From Clitopilus passeckerianus (Eukaryota; Basidiomycota; Agaricomycetes; Agaricales; Entolomataceae), in assembly GCA_944990035.1 (NCBI GenBank), contig CALYLX010000029.1:56654-120653 (forward strand): 64,000 bases of DNA, read 5' to 3'. The notes under the pieces were generated by a model that saw only the letters and a list, made by a program, of their open reading frames with translations, was not told where the DNA came from and ran no database searches. Below are positions 23,743-34,387 of the stretch, piece after piece; position 1 is the first letter of the stretch; each line of letters opens with the position of its first letter. The position numbers and the translations under genes are program-made.

Positions 23743-24366
23743 TTAGCGTCGAGTGACGACTTCAAGTTTGAAGGCTGTTTCGGTGTCATTGCAGGCTCGG
23801 CGGAGCTGTTTGAAGTGATTTTGACCAAAGATTTCGGTGAGAGTACGTTCGTTGTCGTTTATCCAGGCTGCGGGCGGTAGGCCACGGGTCGTCCTGTAAA
23901 CGCCGTCAGGAAGGGTCTCCTCGAAGACGATAGTAACGACGCCAGTGAGCAGGCATTGAAGGAGGTTCAGAATATCGTTTATAGGGGGACAAATCTTCCT
24001 GACGGACTCGAAAGTGTCGCTATGGAAAACCATCTCCCATTGCACACGACGTTCCGGGGAGAAAAAAGAGCTAGCGTGGACGGGTAGTTGAAGTCTGAGT
24101 TGTGGGCCGGCGGGAAGGCCGACAGAAGAGCGCCAGATGGATGAAGTTTCTAGAGAGTAAAGCATTCGAGTGTCGGGGGCAGGAGCATCACTCCAATCAT
24201 AGTCACGGATGAGGCGCAACCTGAGGGTCTGCAGCCAACGGTGTGCACGAGCATAGGTAGCACCCAATGCATCTGCAGTAGTCAACGGAATTTTTGTGCG
24301 TCGAGCCCAGTCGTCCATGTTCTTGACATCGCTGGAAAAAATGACTTGAGGGCGTGGTTGTTGCAT
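23743..24366 (-). CDS. Hypothetical protein, 207 aa, intronless in this part
   Basis: I do not recognise this protein. The first in-frame ATG is at 24366 (MQQPRPQVIFSSDVKNMDDW) and the frame runs without interruption to a stop at 23743. Visible features are a basic helix-like stretch (ARAHRWLQTLRLRLIRDYDW), a middle rich in hydrophobic/Pro residues (SVGLPAGPQLRLQLPVHASS), a hydrophobic segment (DILNLLQCLLTGVVTIVFEE) and a charged C-terminus (HFKQLRRACNDTETAFKLEV). The hydrophobic stretch is too short and interrupted for a confident membrane segment. No signal peptide is seen. An upstream 5' exon cannot be excluded, because the frame stays open some 60 bp above the ATG and a splice acceptor-like AG lies there. 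Confidence 0.5.
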   Translation of the reverse strand: MQQPRPQVIFSSDVKNMDDWARRTKIPLTTADALGATYARAHRWLQTLRLRLIRDYDWSDAPAPDTRMLYSLETSSIWRSSVGLPAGPQLRLQLPVHASSFFSPERRVQWEMVFHSDTFESVRKICPPINDILNLLQCLLTGVVTIVFEETLPDGVYRTTRGLPPAAWINDNERTLTEIFGQNHFKQLRRACNDTETAFKLEVVTRR

Positions 24367-25263
24367 AATGGCAGGGAGACTGGTTAAGGAACAAAGGCCG
24401 GGTGAGTCAGTGGGCTCATATGGCAACGATAAGGACGTAAACGACGTACATTGATACGGAAAAGACAGCGGAGAAGGATGAAGAGGACGACGACGGAGAA
24501 CTCAAAGTGAGGAAGGGAAGGAGGAAAGGAGCATATTTGAGGTTCGCCTTTTGAATGGACCCTGAGGCGGGTTTGGTGCAAAAGCGAATAATGAATGCGA
24601 TCACCGATCCAGCGTCGGTCAAGAATACACGTGTATTCGTCCCGACCGCTCTTCTCGCATGGCCCCCTGATACAACCCGATTAAGATTCCTCGGCCCTTG
24701 GTACTGTCGTGAAGAACAATGATATCGTCCAACGTGCAACACTATCCACAAGCTCACTGTTCTTCTATAGAATACCTCACAAGCACCCATAACCTACACC
24801 CATTTCGGGCTTCCTCCCGATTCTTCACTTTCCCAGGCCATCAGGGCGGGCCATTCCCAAGTAACGCCCCCAACTGTTCCTAACAACCGCTCTTTACAAA
24901 ACTAAATAAGGTCAAGTTAGGTCATCTTTTTGTTCTTTCAAATTTCAGGACAAAGTTAGTCCGCTATCGTTCTAGGCGCGCAAAACTCGCGCGACCCTTG
25001 GAGACTCAAAAATGTTCTGAAACAGCTTTGACATAACAATCCGGAGACCGGTTGAGACGCAACAAAGATAGCCTTCTGTCGTATGCAGGCGCCTCGCGAA
25101 TTTCTCCGTCTTTTTCAGTTCCTGAGCGCTTTGGCCCCCCAAGGTTTGGTTTTCAGCTCAGCAGCCTCTTGGCCAAACACAACCCAGCCAATGCTTACGT
25201 AAACATGATTAGCCCAGGAGTTTTCGATCACGGCTTGACTCAACTCTCCAGTACCTCCAAGCC
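24367..25263. other. Intergenic region between divergent orphan and eIF2B alpha
   Basis: Nearly 900 bp with only short overlapping frames. It should contain the promoters of the minus-strand orphan and of eIF2B alpha. Pyrimidine-rich tracts occur on both strands. No RNA gene or repeat recognised. Confidence 0.4.
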
Positions 25264-26744
25264 ATGGCTGATAGTACCAAACCAGAAGGCTCTCCGTTTT
25301 CCGTATGGAATTCATTCCAGGAGTTTCTCGCGGATGAAAACGTGTGTTGGATCCAGCCGATGTCCCTCTCCAATAAATCTAATCCACTCAGTGAAGATAT
25401 CCACTCCTTTGGCTGCCATTCTCGCCTTGACAGAGTTAATAAAACACTCCACGGGTAAGTACCCCGGATTTCTACAAGATCTTTGGCCCGCAAACCTCGG
25501 GGAATCATAGCTGGAACCATGTTCGAACTCGTGCAAGCTCTGAATGACGGCGCAAAAGCCTTGAGGGACCGATCGCCCAACCCCACCAGTCTGAATGCTG
25601 GTTGTGAATTATTCACCGCGTTCGTTACCTTGTTTCCACATGACTCTGCTGTATGTGCTCCGATTCTACCCTCTAGTCAAGACGTTCCTGAATTTAGACA
25701 TATCAGAACTTTGCGGACTTGAAAACGAAACTCATTGAACACGGCCGGCAGTATGCAGCTGAAGCTCTGACATATAGGCAAAAGATCGCCGAGCTAGCTG
25801 TCCAGTTTATCAAAGATGGATCGATCGTGAGTCCTATCAGCTTCTTTGTGGATTGCTAGAATATTGACGCCCTGCCGGCAGATTCTGACCCATTCCTATT
25901 CAAGAGTTGTAATGCAGACTCTACTGTATGCCCATAAGAAAAAGCGGATATCAGGTGGGGTATTTAATCTCCTGTCACCCTGGAGCCTGGGAACTCATAT
26001 TTCGCTCTCAGTGTTCGTCACAGAGGCGCGTCCGCGTGGAAACGGGTTAGCAGTCCTTGCATCGTTTCTGGATTTGCACCTAATGAGGACTATGGGGACA
26101 GGATTCGAACAGCGGAAGCTTTGAATGCCGCAGGCATTCCATGCACCGTCATATTGGACTCGGCCGTTGCGTACGTCATGGAAAAGGTCGACCTCGTGTT
26201 GGTGGGATCCGAAGCCGTGGTGGAAAGTGGTGGTCTAATTAATGCCGTGGGGAGCAATCAGATTGCCATCATTGCAAAAGCGGCAAACAAGCCTTTCTAT
26301 GCTCTTGCTGAAAGGTATCAATAAATTCCGCCCCGAATTCTCAAACAAATTACTGATATGAGCTTGGTGGACATGTGTTGGCAGTTACAAGTTTCACCGA
26401 CTGTTTCCTTTATCGCAATATGATCTGCCGAGCTTCAAGACAAAGCTATTCACGTTCTCCGCGCCGACATCGTCGTCATCGTCACCCCCACATCCCAATA
26501 ATGAAGCAGATCAAACACTTGGAAAACCTACGAAGATTACACAAGAGAAAATAGCCTTCGATAATCCTGAGGTAGATTATACGAGGTGGGTCGATCTCTA
26601 ATCACAGCCACGGGTCGCCCACACGCTCATTATGCTGATAATTCCGGTACTAGACCCGATTTAATATCTCTTGTATTCTCCGACGTTGGCAGCTTGACGC
26701 CAGAAGGTGTCAGCCAGTACCTCGTTGGTATGTTTGCGGGATAA
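25264..26744 (+). CDS. GCN3: Translation initiation factor eIF2B subunit alpha (GCN3)
   Basis: Regulatory subunit of the eIF2B guanine-nucleotide exchange factor; it senses phosphorylated eIF2 and is non-essential for catalysis in yeast. The start MADSTKPEGSPFSVWNSFQE is followed by the helical N-terminal part (MFELVQALNDGAKALRDRSP, GCELFTAFVTLF). The Rossmann-like half has ILTHSYSRVVMQTLLYAHKK, FVTEARPRGNG, AEALNAAGIPCTVILDSAVA, VDLVLVGSEAVVESGGLIN and NQIAIIAKAANKPFYALAE, all hallmarks of the eIF2B alpha/beta/delta fold. The C-terminus ends DLISLVFSDVGSLTPEGVSQ, then YLVGMFAG and TAA at 26744. About seven introns. Full length for the family (roughly 300-350 residues). Confidence 0.93.
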
Positions 26745-27586
26745 ATCTACACTTAGCACCCATGAGCCTTTCTACGTCAACGACGCCTAATACATGCTAC
26801 TCGATTCTCAAGCGTCGGACATAAGCCCTATATTCGACGACCTCGTGAGCGCTTCCACGACGGGAAGCACACTATCTGTGCAAGGGATGGGGCTTACGGC
26901 ACTCAGAATTAACCTGGGGGCTCGGAGCTTGTTCATGATGCGTCGTAATATGAAATCATTGCCACTGTTTGCTTGTGTCATTGCCTTTCACAGTAGCACT
27001 CTCTGTGTCCTGCCCCTAAGTAATTTCAGAACGCGTGTCGTTTTTAATTGCGTGTTTGTGGGGAACGGGTGAACCTTTGTCGAGAAACGCGCGGTCCGCA
27101 TTGGGCGTATCTCGACCCAACGGAGGCGAAGAGATAGACAAGATGACAGACGTGATGCACCAGTCTTTGTGAAAAGATATCTTGCCTTCGTCATTATTTG
27201 CTCGCTTCTTGCCTCATTCACGTTCCAGGCCTGGCCTCCGCGGGGTTGAAGCCGTATTCAATCCAATGTGACCGATTAAACGGGGAGAGATGGGTAACCA
27301 TGCATGAGGCGCTTTCGTGGTCCAGATGCCAATTTTTCCGTGTGACGAAATGAGCACACTAATGATTTCTCCCGAAATCTTCTCCAGCTTTTGCATCGCT
27401 AAACCGATGTGATCATCTCCAAGTAGATTATTGATCGTATAGCTGGCTAAAAGATAAGAAATGGCTCAGCAAATTGGGCTTTCTCTCCATCGGATTCCGC
27501 CACGAGTTTTCCGAGCACAATGCTGTTAAATGATGTATAGGAGCCTTATTCCGGGAGCTTTTCACGAGGTATTTTCCGCAAACACC
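26745..27586. other. Intergenic region, no supported gene
   Basis: Over 800 bp downstream of eIF2B alpha. Short frames occur on both strands but none shows recognisable motifs, coherent splice sites or strong codon character. No tRNA, repeat or transposon end seen. Confidence 0.4.
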
Positions 27587-28104
27587 ATGTCTGAGCCGTC
27601 TCTACGGCCCGACTATGATACACGTTTTTTAAATTTGGCAAGGTATGTGTTTTGACTCTACATGACTAGACTTTCGTGGAGGTATAAATTGCGCGATTCT
27701 AGAGGTGATATTCAACAACTAATTCTGCTCCGTTTTGGCCTCCATCTTTACTCACCATGTGCAAGTGGCGACAGTGAGCTTTTCCACCGTTCCATTTCTC
27801 TCCTCCGAAGCTTAATCCCGCTTTTAAAGAGTCCAACATATTTTTGCTTATTGCGATCACGTAGTGAACCTTGTATGTCGAATAACGCTGATCGTGATGT
27901 GGCGTAACGCTGATTGCATCTCTTGAAGCCGGATGACTTGGTTCGTCGTTCTTGACAATTCAGGCGTTACAGACTTTGACAGAAGACATTGATTCCAGAT
28001 CCAGTGTAACGACAGGTTCTGCAAATTCAGTACTACACACCCAACGCCGCCACCTCAAGATTGTAGTCCAAACTGTAAGAAGACTTGTTGGCAGTAGTGA
28101 GTAG
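27587..28104 (+). CDS. Possible small helical protein, spliced, unrecognised
   Basis: An ATG at 27587 opens MSEPSLRPDYDTRFLNLA, followed by a donor-like GTATGT. Joining to DIQQLILLRFGLHLYSP and on to SLLRSLIPLLKSPTYFCLLR, then across a weak-donor intron to a segment starting near 27963 with ALQTLTEDIDSRSS, then HTQRRHLKIVVQTVRRLVG, gives a coherent mostly helical protein of about 130 residues ending at TAG 28104. The last codons overlap a GTGAGT that may be a further donor. The final segment looks like real protein (charged, no low complexity), but I cannot assign a family. Splice joins are tentative, and the locus could be a decaying gene. Confidence 0.35.
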
Positions 28105-29047
28105 CGGTTTTTCCTCGATCGAGTCCTCGCAGACGTTAATCATTCGAAGCCGTCAATTTCCCGAACAGTACAGTGTGTGGCTTTTCTCCTCGAAGCGAAG
28201 GGCCGGCTAACACTGTCTCCAGATCGCACGTTCCAGTCGTTTTGCCCTCGTTGCGAAGCTGCAGGGAGGCGTTGAGGCCCATAAAAGAGCATGAAAGAGC
28301 ATAATTATCTGATGTGATGCATTTGAACATACCGAAGCGAATAGAATAATGTATACTTGTAAATCTGGAAGAATGATTTAATGATCGTGTTGACCAAAAT
28401 CAGCAGCAGCTCATAATCGCGGGAAGGGCCTGGGAATGGCTTGCCAAAAGAGAAGAGATTCCCTCTGTGCCTGGCGTGAGATGTGGGTGATAGGAAGCAA
28501 GTGGCTGCACTGGATTCAAGGATTCGTTCACCACTTCCTCCAGGAAAATTCCGTAGAGATTCACGCAGCGTCATATGTTCATTCATTTACTCCGAACCTG
28601 TGAGCCATATTGCTGGCGCGGTGAGTGATGTGAGGGGATAATTTCCCTGTAAGTGCATTATATCAGCCCAGGGCAAACTTGGCGACATTCACTGGCACCA
28701 CCTTGCCGGCCCCCTTCTTTCTCCGGGTTATGTGGCAGTTTGACGGATTTCAACCATTTTAAGCCCAGCTATCCCCCTTTTCAGGTCCTCGCATTTTTTA
28801 TTCGGGTCGTTTTGCCGACTCTGGAAGACTCGGAAACATGCCGTAATTATATCTCGCGTGGTACCATGCAGTGTCGGTTTCAGACTCGTCAGAGAGCCTC
28901 CTGTAGCACTCCCCGCCTTCATCTATAGTTAAATGGGCCCCTCACTTGAGAATATTGTCGACCAGCACGCTTGGGGGTGTAGCTGGGGTGCAACAAACAG
29001 GAGCCTTCGCAATCAAAGTCTTACATAAGGCACGCGTTCCAGAAACG
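28105..29047. other. Intergenic region upstream of the cyclin gene
   Basis: About 940 bp with short frames only. A minus-strand frame at 28305-28586 has no recognisable motif. It should include the cyclin promoter in its last few hundred bases. Nothing else seen. Confidence 0.4.
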
Positions 29048-30444
29048 ATGTCCCCTTCAGCGCAGTGGCATGTAACACCTACCACCATGACGGCTGATAT
29101 CGACTCTCAATGGCTCTTTCCTCTATCTGCTTTGTATGCAACTCCAACGGAATGGTCTGTGGACAAGCAACTCTATGACAGAGCTCGAGGTGTAGAATTT
29201 CTGTTCCGTCTGGGATCATCGTTAGGCTTGTTGGTACCTCCTTGACATTGATTTCCTGGTATCAATCCTGACTGTCTGAAGACCGACTTCTGCGATGTTT
29301 ACAGCTGCAACATGGTTCCATCGGTTCTACATGCGATACTCCATGGAGGACATCCACCGTCAAGTACGGTCTGCGTTAGTCACAGAAGTATGCTCAACTT
29401 AACTCCTTCAGGACGTGGCAGCCGCATGCATCTTTCTCGCCACTAAGACAGAGGAATGCGGGAGGAAGCTCCGCGACGTTGCGAGAGTCTGTCAGGCTAA
29501 AGTCGCCAATATTGACATATCACAAATACCCACAGACAGCAAGGTTAGGCCTTCAGACCTAGCGTTTCTTGCTTCGTTTTTAATTACCTTTCAGGAGGTC
29601 GATCAGTGTCAAACAGCCATCCTCTTGACAGAAGAGATCCTCCTTGAGGTCTTGTGTTTTGATTTTATTGTTGACAGTCCTCATGCTTCACTCGTGGACC
29701 TCTTCGAGAAACACGAGATAGATCCTCTCATCCAAGAATATGCGTGGAGTCTTGCCCATGATTCGTGGGTTCTTCCTTGATTATGTATTACTAACAACGC
29801 TGAAATCGGCTTTTTTAAAAAATAAAAAAAAGTTATCGGACACCTATGTGTGTCCTCTACCCCCCTAAAATCATTGCTACGGCTTGCTATGTCCTGGCGC
29901 AACGGATTTTCGATGGGGCTAATTCTCCTTCTCTTGATGCTCGAATCTCTTCGACAGCGCCAACGTCCTCCCTCCCCACACCTCCCTCTCATAAACCTGC
30001 TTCGCCTGATCCTTCTCGATATGCCATCAGCTTTTTCACGCTATCACAGCCAGAATTGACAAGTGTTACCGGTCAGTGTACGTCTATTGACTTCGCGTTC
30101 AAACCTCACGGGCTATCCAGAAGCATTACACGTCCTGCTTGAATTTTATGCTACTCAGGACGTCCAAAACGCGCCGCACATCGCCTCAATTCAAGCTGTA
30201 CGTAAAAGTCTCATCTGCCCAATTCCCATGCAGTATATATCACGATTTTGATTAATAGGTTATGCCTCCTTCCATTCATAAAGCCAATCTTTATACCTCT
30301 ATACCCACAACTTCTTCACAATCCCAAAGTGATCTCTCCCATGCCGACAACCCTGGAAGGACACCAAGCTCTTCGCATGGCGGCCTCACACCTGTAACTG
30401 CACCTTCGACCGCTGATCTACCGAAACGGTTGGATCTGAGCTGA
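29048..30444 (+). CDS. Transcriptional cyclin of the K/T/Ctk2 type
   Basis: Regulatory subunit for a CTD kinase of the CDK9/CDK12 class, acting in transcription elongation (role inferred by family). The first ATG in the exon (29048) gives MSPSAQWHVTPTTMTADIDS. The cyclin box N-lobe has SVDKQLYDRARGVEFLFRLG, FTAATWFHRFYMRYSM, DVAAACIFLATKTEECGRKL and RDVARVC. The second part has ILLTEEILLEVLCFDFIVDS, PHASLVDLFEKHEID and PPKIIATACYVLAQRIFDG. The motif ATKTEE with LLTEEILL and FDF is characteristic of cyclins K/T/C/H rather than mitotic cyclins. The tail is Ser/Pro-rich and ends at TGA 30444. About six introns. Which CDK it pairs with cannot be read from the sequence. Confidence 0.85.
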
Positions 30445-30956
30445 ACAATGTCTGGGGCTTTGGACTGGCCCGGATCTCATGACCCATCGGTGTTCATTCG
30501 TACACGCGTCAGTCCATGGGTCAGAAAAGCCAGGCACCCGCTGCGCGACGCATAGTAGTCGGCGATGGGGGCTGGAGGGCAAGACTTGGCGAGCCTGTGT
30601 GTGCCCAAAGTGGGCTTGCGTCAGCGTTAGCGATCCACTGTTGTATCAGCGGTTCATGCATCCTTTGCTGGTTGCGTGCTCGGGCAGTGGCCATGGAGTC
30701 CAAGCTGTCTAGGTCTGAGATTTGACTATAGACACCGGCGGATGAAAGAATTGCTGAGTAGATAATTAATGAAAATGAACTCGTCGTCCTTTGAACTGGA
30801 AACTCACAAACGCTTTTGCCCTCCCAGTTTGACTCCGAATCGGATGGAATTTCAAAGCTATTGGCCGGTGCGCTGGCAGGGATTAAAATTGATCCAATCT
30901 GATAAGCCAACGGTTCGGTCACCTACGTTGAATGAAAAACGCGACGTAAGCATGTG
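30445..30956. other. Intergenic region with a possible extra 3' exon on the minus strand
   Basis: A minus-strand open frame at 30521-30922 (for example SDLDSLDSMATARARNQQRM) begins just after a splice-like AG and lies directly 3' of the minus-strand orphan. It could be a terminal exon of that gene or a chance frame. No other feature seen. Confidence 0.3.
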
Positions 30957-32235
30957 CTAAATGGCCCAGAGATGATTCGCTTGGTCCTCTGAATAGAACG
31001 CCAAGATGTCGTAGACGGTGCAGGGCGTCTCGGAAGCAAGGTATGTAGGATCGGCACCTACTTTGGGCAGAGTAACGGAACCCGAGATTTGCATCGATGA
31101 TGCAAGCCAGAAAGTTAACATTTCTGCAATCGATGGTTGCGTAGACCAGAATGGATATACTCCGGTAATGAAGCCCGAAGACCATCCTATCAGAGAGTAA
31201 GCCCGAGGTTGTAGATGGAAGGGATATCGGTGCTTTTTACCTTCGGAGAAACCGCCGAAGACCCAATGAGTGTACGAAGTAAGGACAAACCACCGAGTGT
31301 TCCGCCTTGCACAGAGATCCCAAAGCTTAATGAATCGGCGTTAGGGTTTATAATTGCGTCATGTAGAGGAAACCCTACCTTAGCCCACAGCCTGTGATGG
31401 CTGTCCAAGGGAGTAGGGAATGCGTGGCCTACCCGCCGGAACCGGGGAAACTATCGCTCATTGAGGAAGAAGACTAAAGCATGAAACAGCAGCATACGTA
31501 CCGAGCGGCACTGGGCGAATTCCTCTATATCTTGATCTGACAATATCCAAGGAGGTTGAAAAGCGATGACCAGGCTTGGAACCGAACGAATGTGATCCAC
31601 GATCTGTTTGCTGCCGTCGGGTGCGTTCATAGAGGGTAGCTGCTCACACCATTCAAAATGCCGTATGATGTCTCGGTCATGATCCTGAGGATCATCTATG
31701 AGCTTGAACTTCCAATGCGAAAATTCGGGGTATAATAAGTGGATGACGCTTTCAACCGTCTGCAGAGGTAAACATTGTATCCAGATCGCGAGGCTAGAGT
31801 AGGCCGATCAGAGGTAGAGCTAAAGAAAAGAGGAATCAGTATCCTACCTCGCCACACTCTCTGGCGGCATTAAACAATGTGTCAGGTTCAGTGTTGGAGG
31901 GCAGGGAAGCTGGAGATTCTTCTTCCGCTTTTGGAGTTCACGGAAATCGATGGGTTCGTCGTCCATTACATTCTCGTACGTCCCTATAAATAAAACAAAG
32001 TCAGGCTGGAAGCAACTAAGCCATGTGGACAGGACGTACATTTTTGAGCAACAGCAGAGATACCTTCAGAGAGTGGATTGACGCATTCCAGCCTGCGCCA
32101 TTCCTCTGGCCGTACTTTAAGATGGTTTTGATGGCTCTTGTGACCCATTGGAGGGGGTTGTGGGCCATATTCGTCTAGATCAAGGGGAGGAAGCTCGCAA
32201 TTCTTCAGATAGAATCTGAGAGTCTGTCCAGTCAT
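30957..32235 (-). CDS. Hypothetical spliced protein, exon structure partly unresolved
   Basis: I do not recognise this protein. The ATG at 32235 opens MTGQTLRFYLKNCELPPLDL. Two clean GT-AG introns join it to WTYENVMDDEPIDFRELQKR and then to SLAIWIQCLPLQTVESVIHL, with FEWCEQLPSMNAPDGSKQIV and FQPPWILSDQDIEEFAQCRS. After 31500 the frames LWAKVGFPLHDAII and GGTLGGLSLLRTLIGSS, and finally FITGVYPFWSTQPSIAEML through EDQANHLWAI (stop 30957), look protein-like. However, the canonical donor/acceptor pairs I tried do not keep phase at two junctions. The gene may use unusual sites or may be degenerating. The 3' end is therefore uncertain. Confidence 0.4.
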
Positions 32236-32745
32236 CTTCAGGACAAGAACTTAATGAAATGTCAAGAATGTCAAGCAAAGAATGAGAGGGGGCAATGGCG
32301 CAAGCGAGGGTTTTGAAATATTTCCGAGTAGTAAGTGCTGCATTTTATTGGAACAGCCAGCTGTATTGACACGATTGCAAGAAATCACTAGGACAAGGCA
32401 AGCCAATCCAAGTACAAGGTCGTCCAGTGAGCATACAACAACCTTGTATTTGGTTGACCATTACGTAACGGCGCCTCCAAAAAATATAACAACTATAAAT
32501 TAGACGCCCCGCGTCGAGTCTAATAATTATTACAACGATACAACTAGTTGTAGGTGATAATATTGTAAGCATAAACCATCCATGGAGCGCGATGGTGGCA
32601 TGTAGCCACCCATTTTGTAGTTGATTGATTCCCAAAGCATGTCCCATAATCCCTGCTCTCAAATATTCTGTCAAGCCCCAAGGTCCTCCCATACGGTAGC
32701 GAAAGACACGAGCATATAAAATCGATCTAGGCAACCTAGTTTTGA
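32236..32745. other. Intergenic region with small inverted repeats
   Basis: No gene seen. It contains ATTAGAC (32499-32505) paired with GTCTAAT (32518-32524) around a GC-rich loop, followed by the perfect palindrome TACAACTAGTTGTA at 32539-32552. These could be a terminator-like hairpin, a protein-binding site or a mobile-element relic. Confidence 0.35.
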
Positions 32746-33102
32746 TCATGATCGTGCTGCGGCGTCCTTGCAGTTGGGGCACATGTCTGGACTTCTCCGA
32801 ATGGGATTTTTGGCAGGAAGTGCCATGAGTCGGACGCAGTTGCTCGCGCCGCACTCTAAAATTTCGAAGCGAAAATAAATGAACGGTTCGGCCACGACGC
32901 CGAGATCGTACTCACTCTTCTGATCATGGGAGTGCCTCATGCTGAACAGACAGTTGGTTCGCAGGCAATCCTGACGACGAGAGGACATCTCAAGGAAGTG
33001 GCCACATTCATCGTAGAAGCGTCCGTCGATGATCTGGGTAGGAAGGGTCAGCCAACTCGCATATATTCAGAGCCCACATCGAATACCCACGTTATGGCAC
33101 AT
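32746..33102 (-). CDS. Small Cys-rich protein of 79 aa, uncharacterised Agaricomycete family
   Basis: Three exons assemble a continuous frame: 33102-33091, 33033-32916 and 32855-32746, 240 nt in total and divisible by three, with GT-AG ends at both introns. The protein starts MCHNIIDGRFYDECGHFLEM, continues SRRQDCLRTNCLFSMRHSHD, then CGASNCVRLMALPAKNP, and ends MCPNCKDAAARS. The spacing of Cys/His (MC, CGHF, DC, NC, then CxxxxC and a terminal CPxC) suggests a compact zinc-binding fold. I recall many short Agaricomycete proteins with the same MC..CGHF..DC..C..CPxC plan, all of unknown function. There is no signal peptide. The first coding exon is only four codons long, so automated annotation often misses such genes. 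Confidence 0.7.
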
Positions 33103-33745
33103 GGTTAGTTGAGCAAAAGGTTGAAAGGTCAAGTGCCTGGAAAGATGAGGAGGTGGTGGGTATGTTTCTTCGTCGGCTTCGTACTAGGATTTTATTCGTT
33201 TTCTTGCCAGGGTCAAAAGCGAGTGCAGCATGCCACATGGCCTTGAAACAGGCATCTTCGACGACCAGAAGGCCCAACCGGGCATCCACAAAAGGGAGTA
33301 GAAGTGCATCGTTCGCGCTTTGATCATGATGTCCGAAGCGGAGTTAACAGATAATTTGACCTTCAAGACTGATCCTGCAAAAAATCGGTGTTGCGACTCC
33401 TGGAAGGAGATAGCACCCCACGTAACCGCCAAAGCAAAATGAAATGCAGTCGGGGAGACGCCTGTATTCGGTCGTAGTTTTGCATTTTAGACTCGATAGG
33501 TTGACATAAAACTCCACGCAGGCGAGAGTTCATGAACTGTCAACACATCGTGTTCTCGAGGCTGCCAAGAACTCCACAGGTTGGGGTATTTGTAGTAAAT
33601 GAATGACATTCTTCTGGGAAGGCACGATTAACAAACTCGCACCACGGAAGCTCACCACCTGCAGGCTCCAAGACTTTGTGGAAATTAAAGGCGTTTCATA
33701 TTCTAACGTTGAAGACCTCTAGACAGAGATTTGTAAAGCAAACTC
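33103..33745. other. Intergenic region between two minus-strand genes
   Basis: A minus-strand frame (about 33100-33330, with LLLPFVDARLGLLVVEDACF and AALAFDPGKKTNKIL) looks mildly protein-like, but it lacks a start codon or convincing splice sites linking it to either neighbour. Treated as unassigned. It should also contain the promoter of the small Cys-rich gene. Confidence 0.3.
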
Positions 33746-34387
33746 TCAAGCACCACGCATACGGATCTGCTCGACCAGTTGGACCTTCTTTCTAACCTGC
33801 AAAGGGTTTATGGACGTTAGGGTAAGCTGACTTAACAAGCAGAGGCATTTGACATTACCTCTTCTGAGAACCTCCTTCTCCACCTTTCACTGCTTAACCT
33901 ACGTCGCTTCACACCACGCTTTTCGTGCCTCTCCGCCTGTCTCAGCTGTTGACGGATCTTGTTCTTCGCAAGGATAGTCGAAAGCTTGTTGAAGGCTGCT
34001 GAGAGGTCACCGCTTTTTACTTCGACACTTCGGCCTGTGACGGGAGTGGTTGAGTAATGCCAGCACAACGGAAGTCATAGATGTAAACATGCCTGAATAT
34101 GCGTTTGCCGGAGGAAACCTGAGTGCGTACGCATGAGCTGCAGCAGATTTCTCGGCCCATATCTGCTCAGCAGTTTTGAGAGGCTCGCTCGCGGTTTCCG
34201 AAATAACTTGGCCGACGATGTTATTATTCCATCCATTTTGAGGAAGCGGAGACACTGTAGTGGATTTGGAAGGAGTTTTACTTTCTGTAATATCTTCCGA
34301 GTACCACCTAACGGCATTTTGTACGCATTGCCGCTGAAAGAGCAGAGGCCGCAGAGCTGGACATGTCGACCGGAGGAGTGAGAGCAT
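33746..34387 (-). CDS. MRP21: Mitochondrial small-subunit ribosomal protein bS21m (Mrp21)
   Basis: Component of the mitochondrial 37S ribosomal subunit. The ATG at 34387 gives a basic, Ser/Arg-containing N-terminus (MLSLLRSTCPALRPLLFQRQ) consistent with a mitochondrial presequence. The S21 core is in exon 2: GRSVEVKSGDLSAAFNKLST, then ILAKNKIRQQLRQAERHEKR and the basic RRRLSSERWRRRF. Exon 3 is KKVQLVEQIRMRGA and the stop at 33746. Exons 34387-34093, 34034-33859 and 33796-33746 total 522 nt (173 aa). The first intron (34035-34092) starts with GC rather than GT; no GT donor keeps the frame. The gene diverges from GIR2 at 105 bp. Confidence 0.88.
34035..34092 (-). other. GC-AG intron in bS21m
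   Basis: On the minus strand the exon ends TATTCAG and the intron begins GCATGT, ending GTCACAG. Only this junction joins the presequence exon to the S21 core in frame (TCA G|GC CGA). Confidence 0.7.

Noticed and set aside
26745..29047. Searched for tRNA genes, transposon ends and long repeats in the largest gene-poor stretch
   Set aside because: No cloverleaf-like element, terminal repeat or transposase fragment could be recognised by eye.
33100..33430. Minus-strand frame with VDARLGLLVVEDACFKAMW
   Set aside because: No ATG and no consistent splice sites join it to the small Cys-rich gene or to bS21m, so left unassigned.
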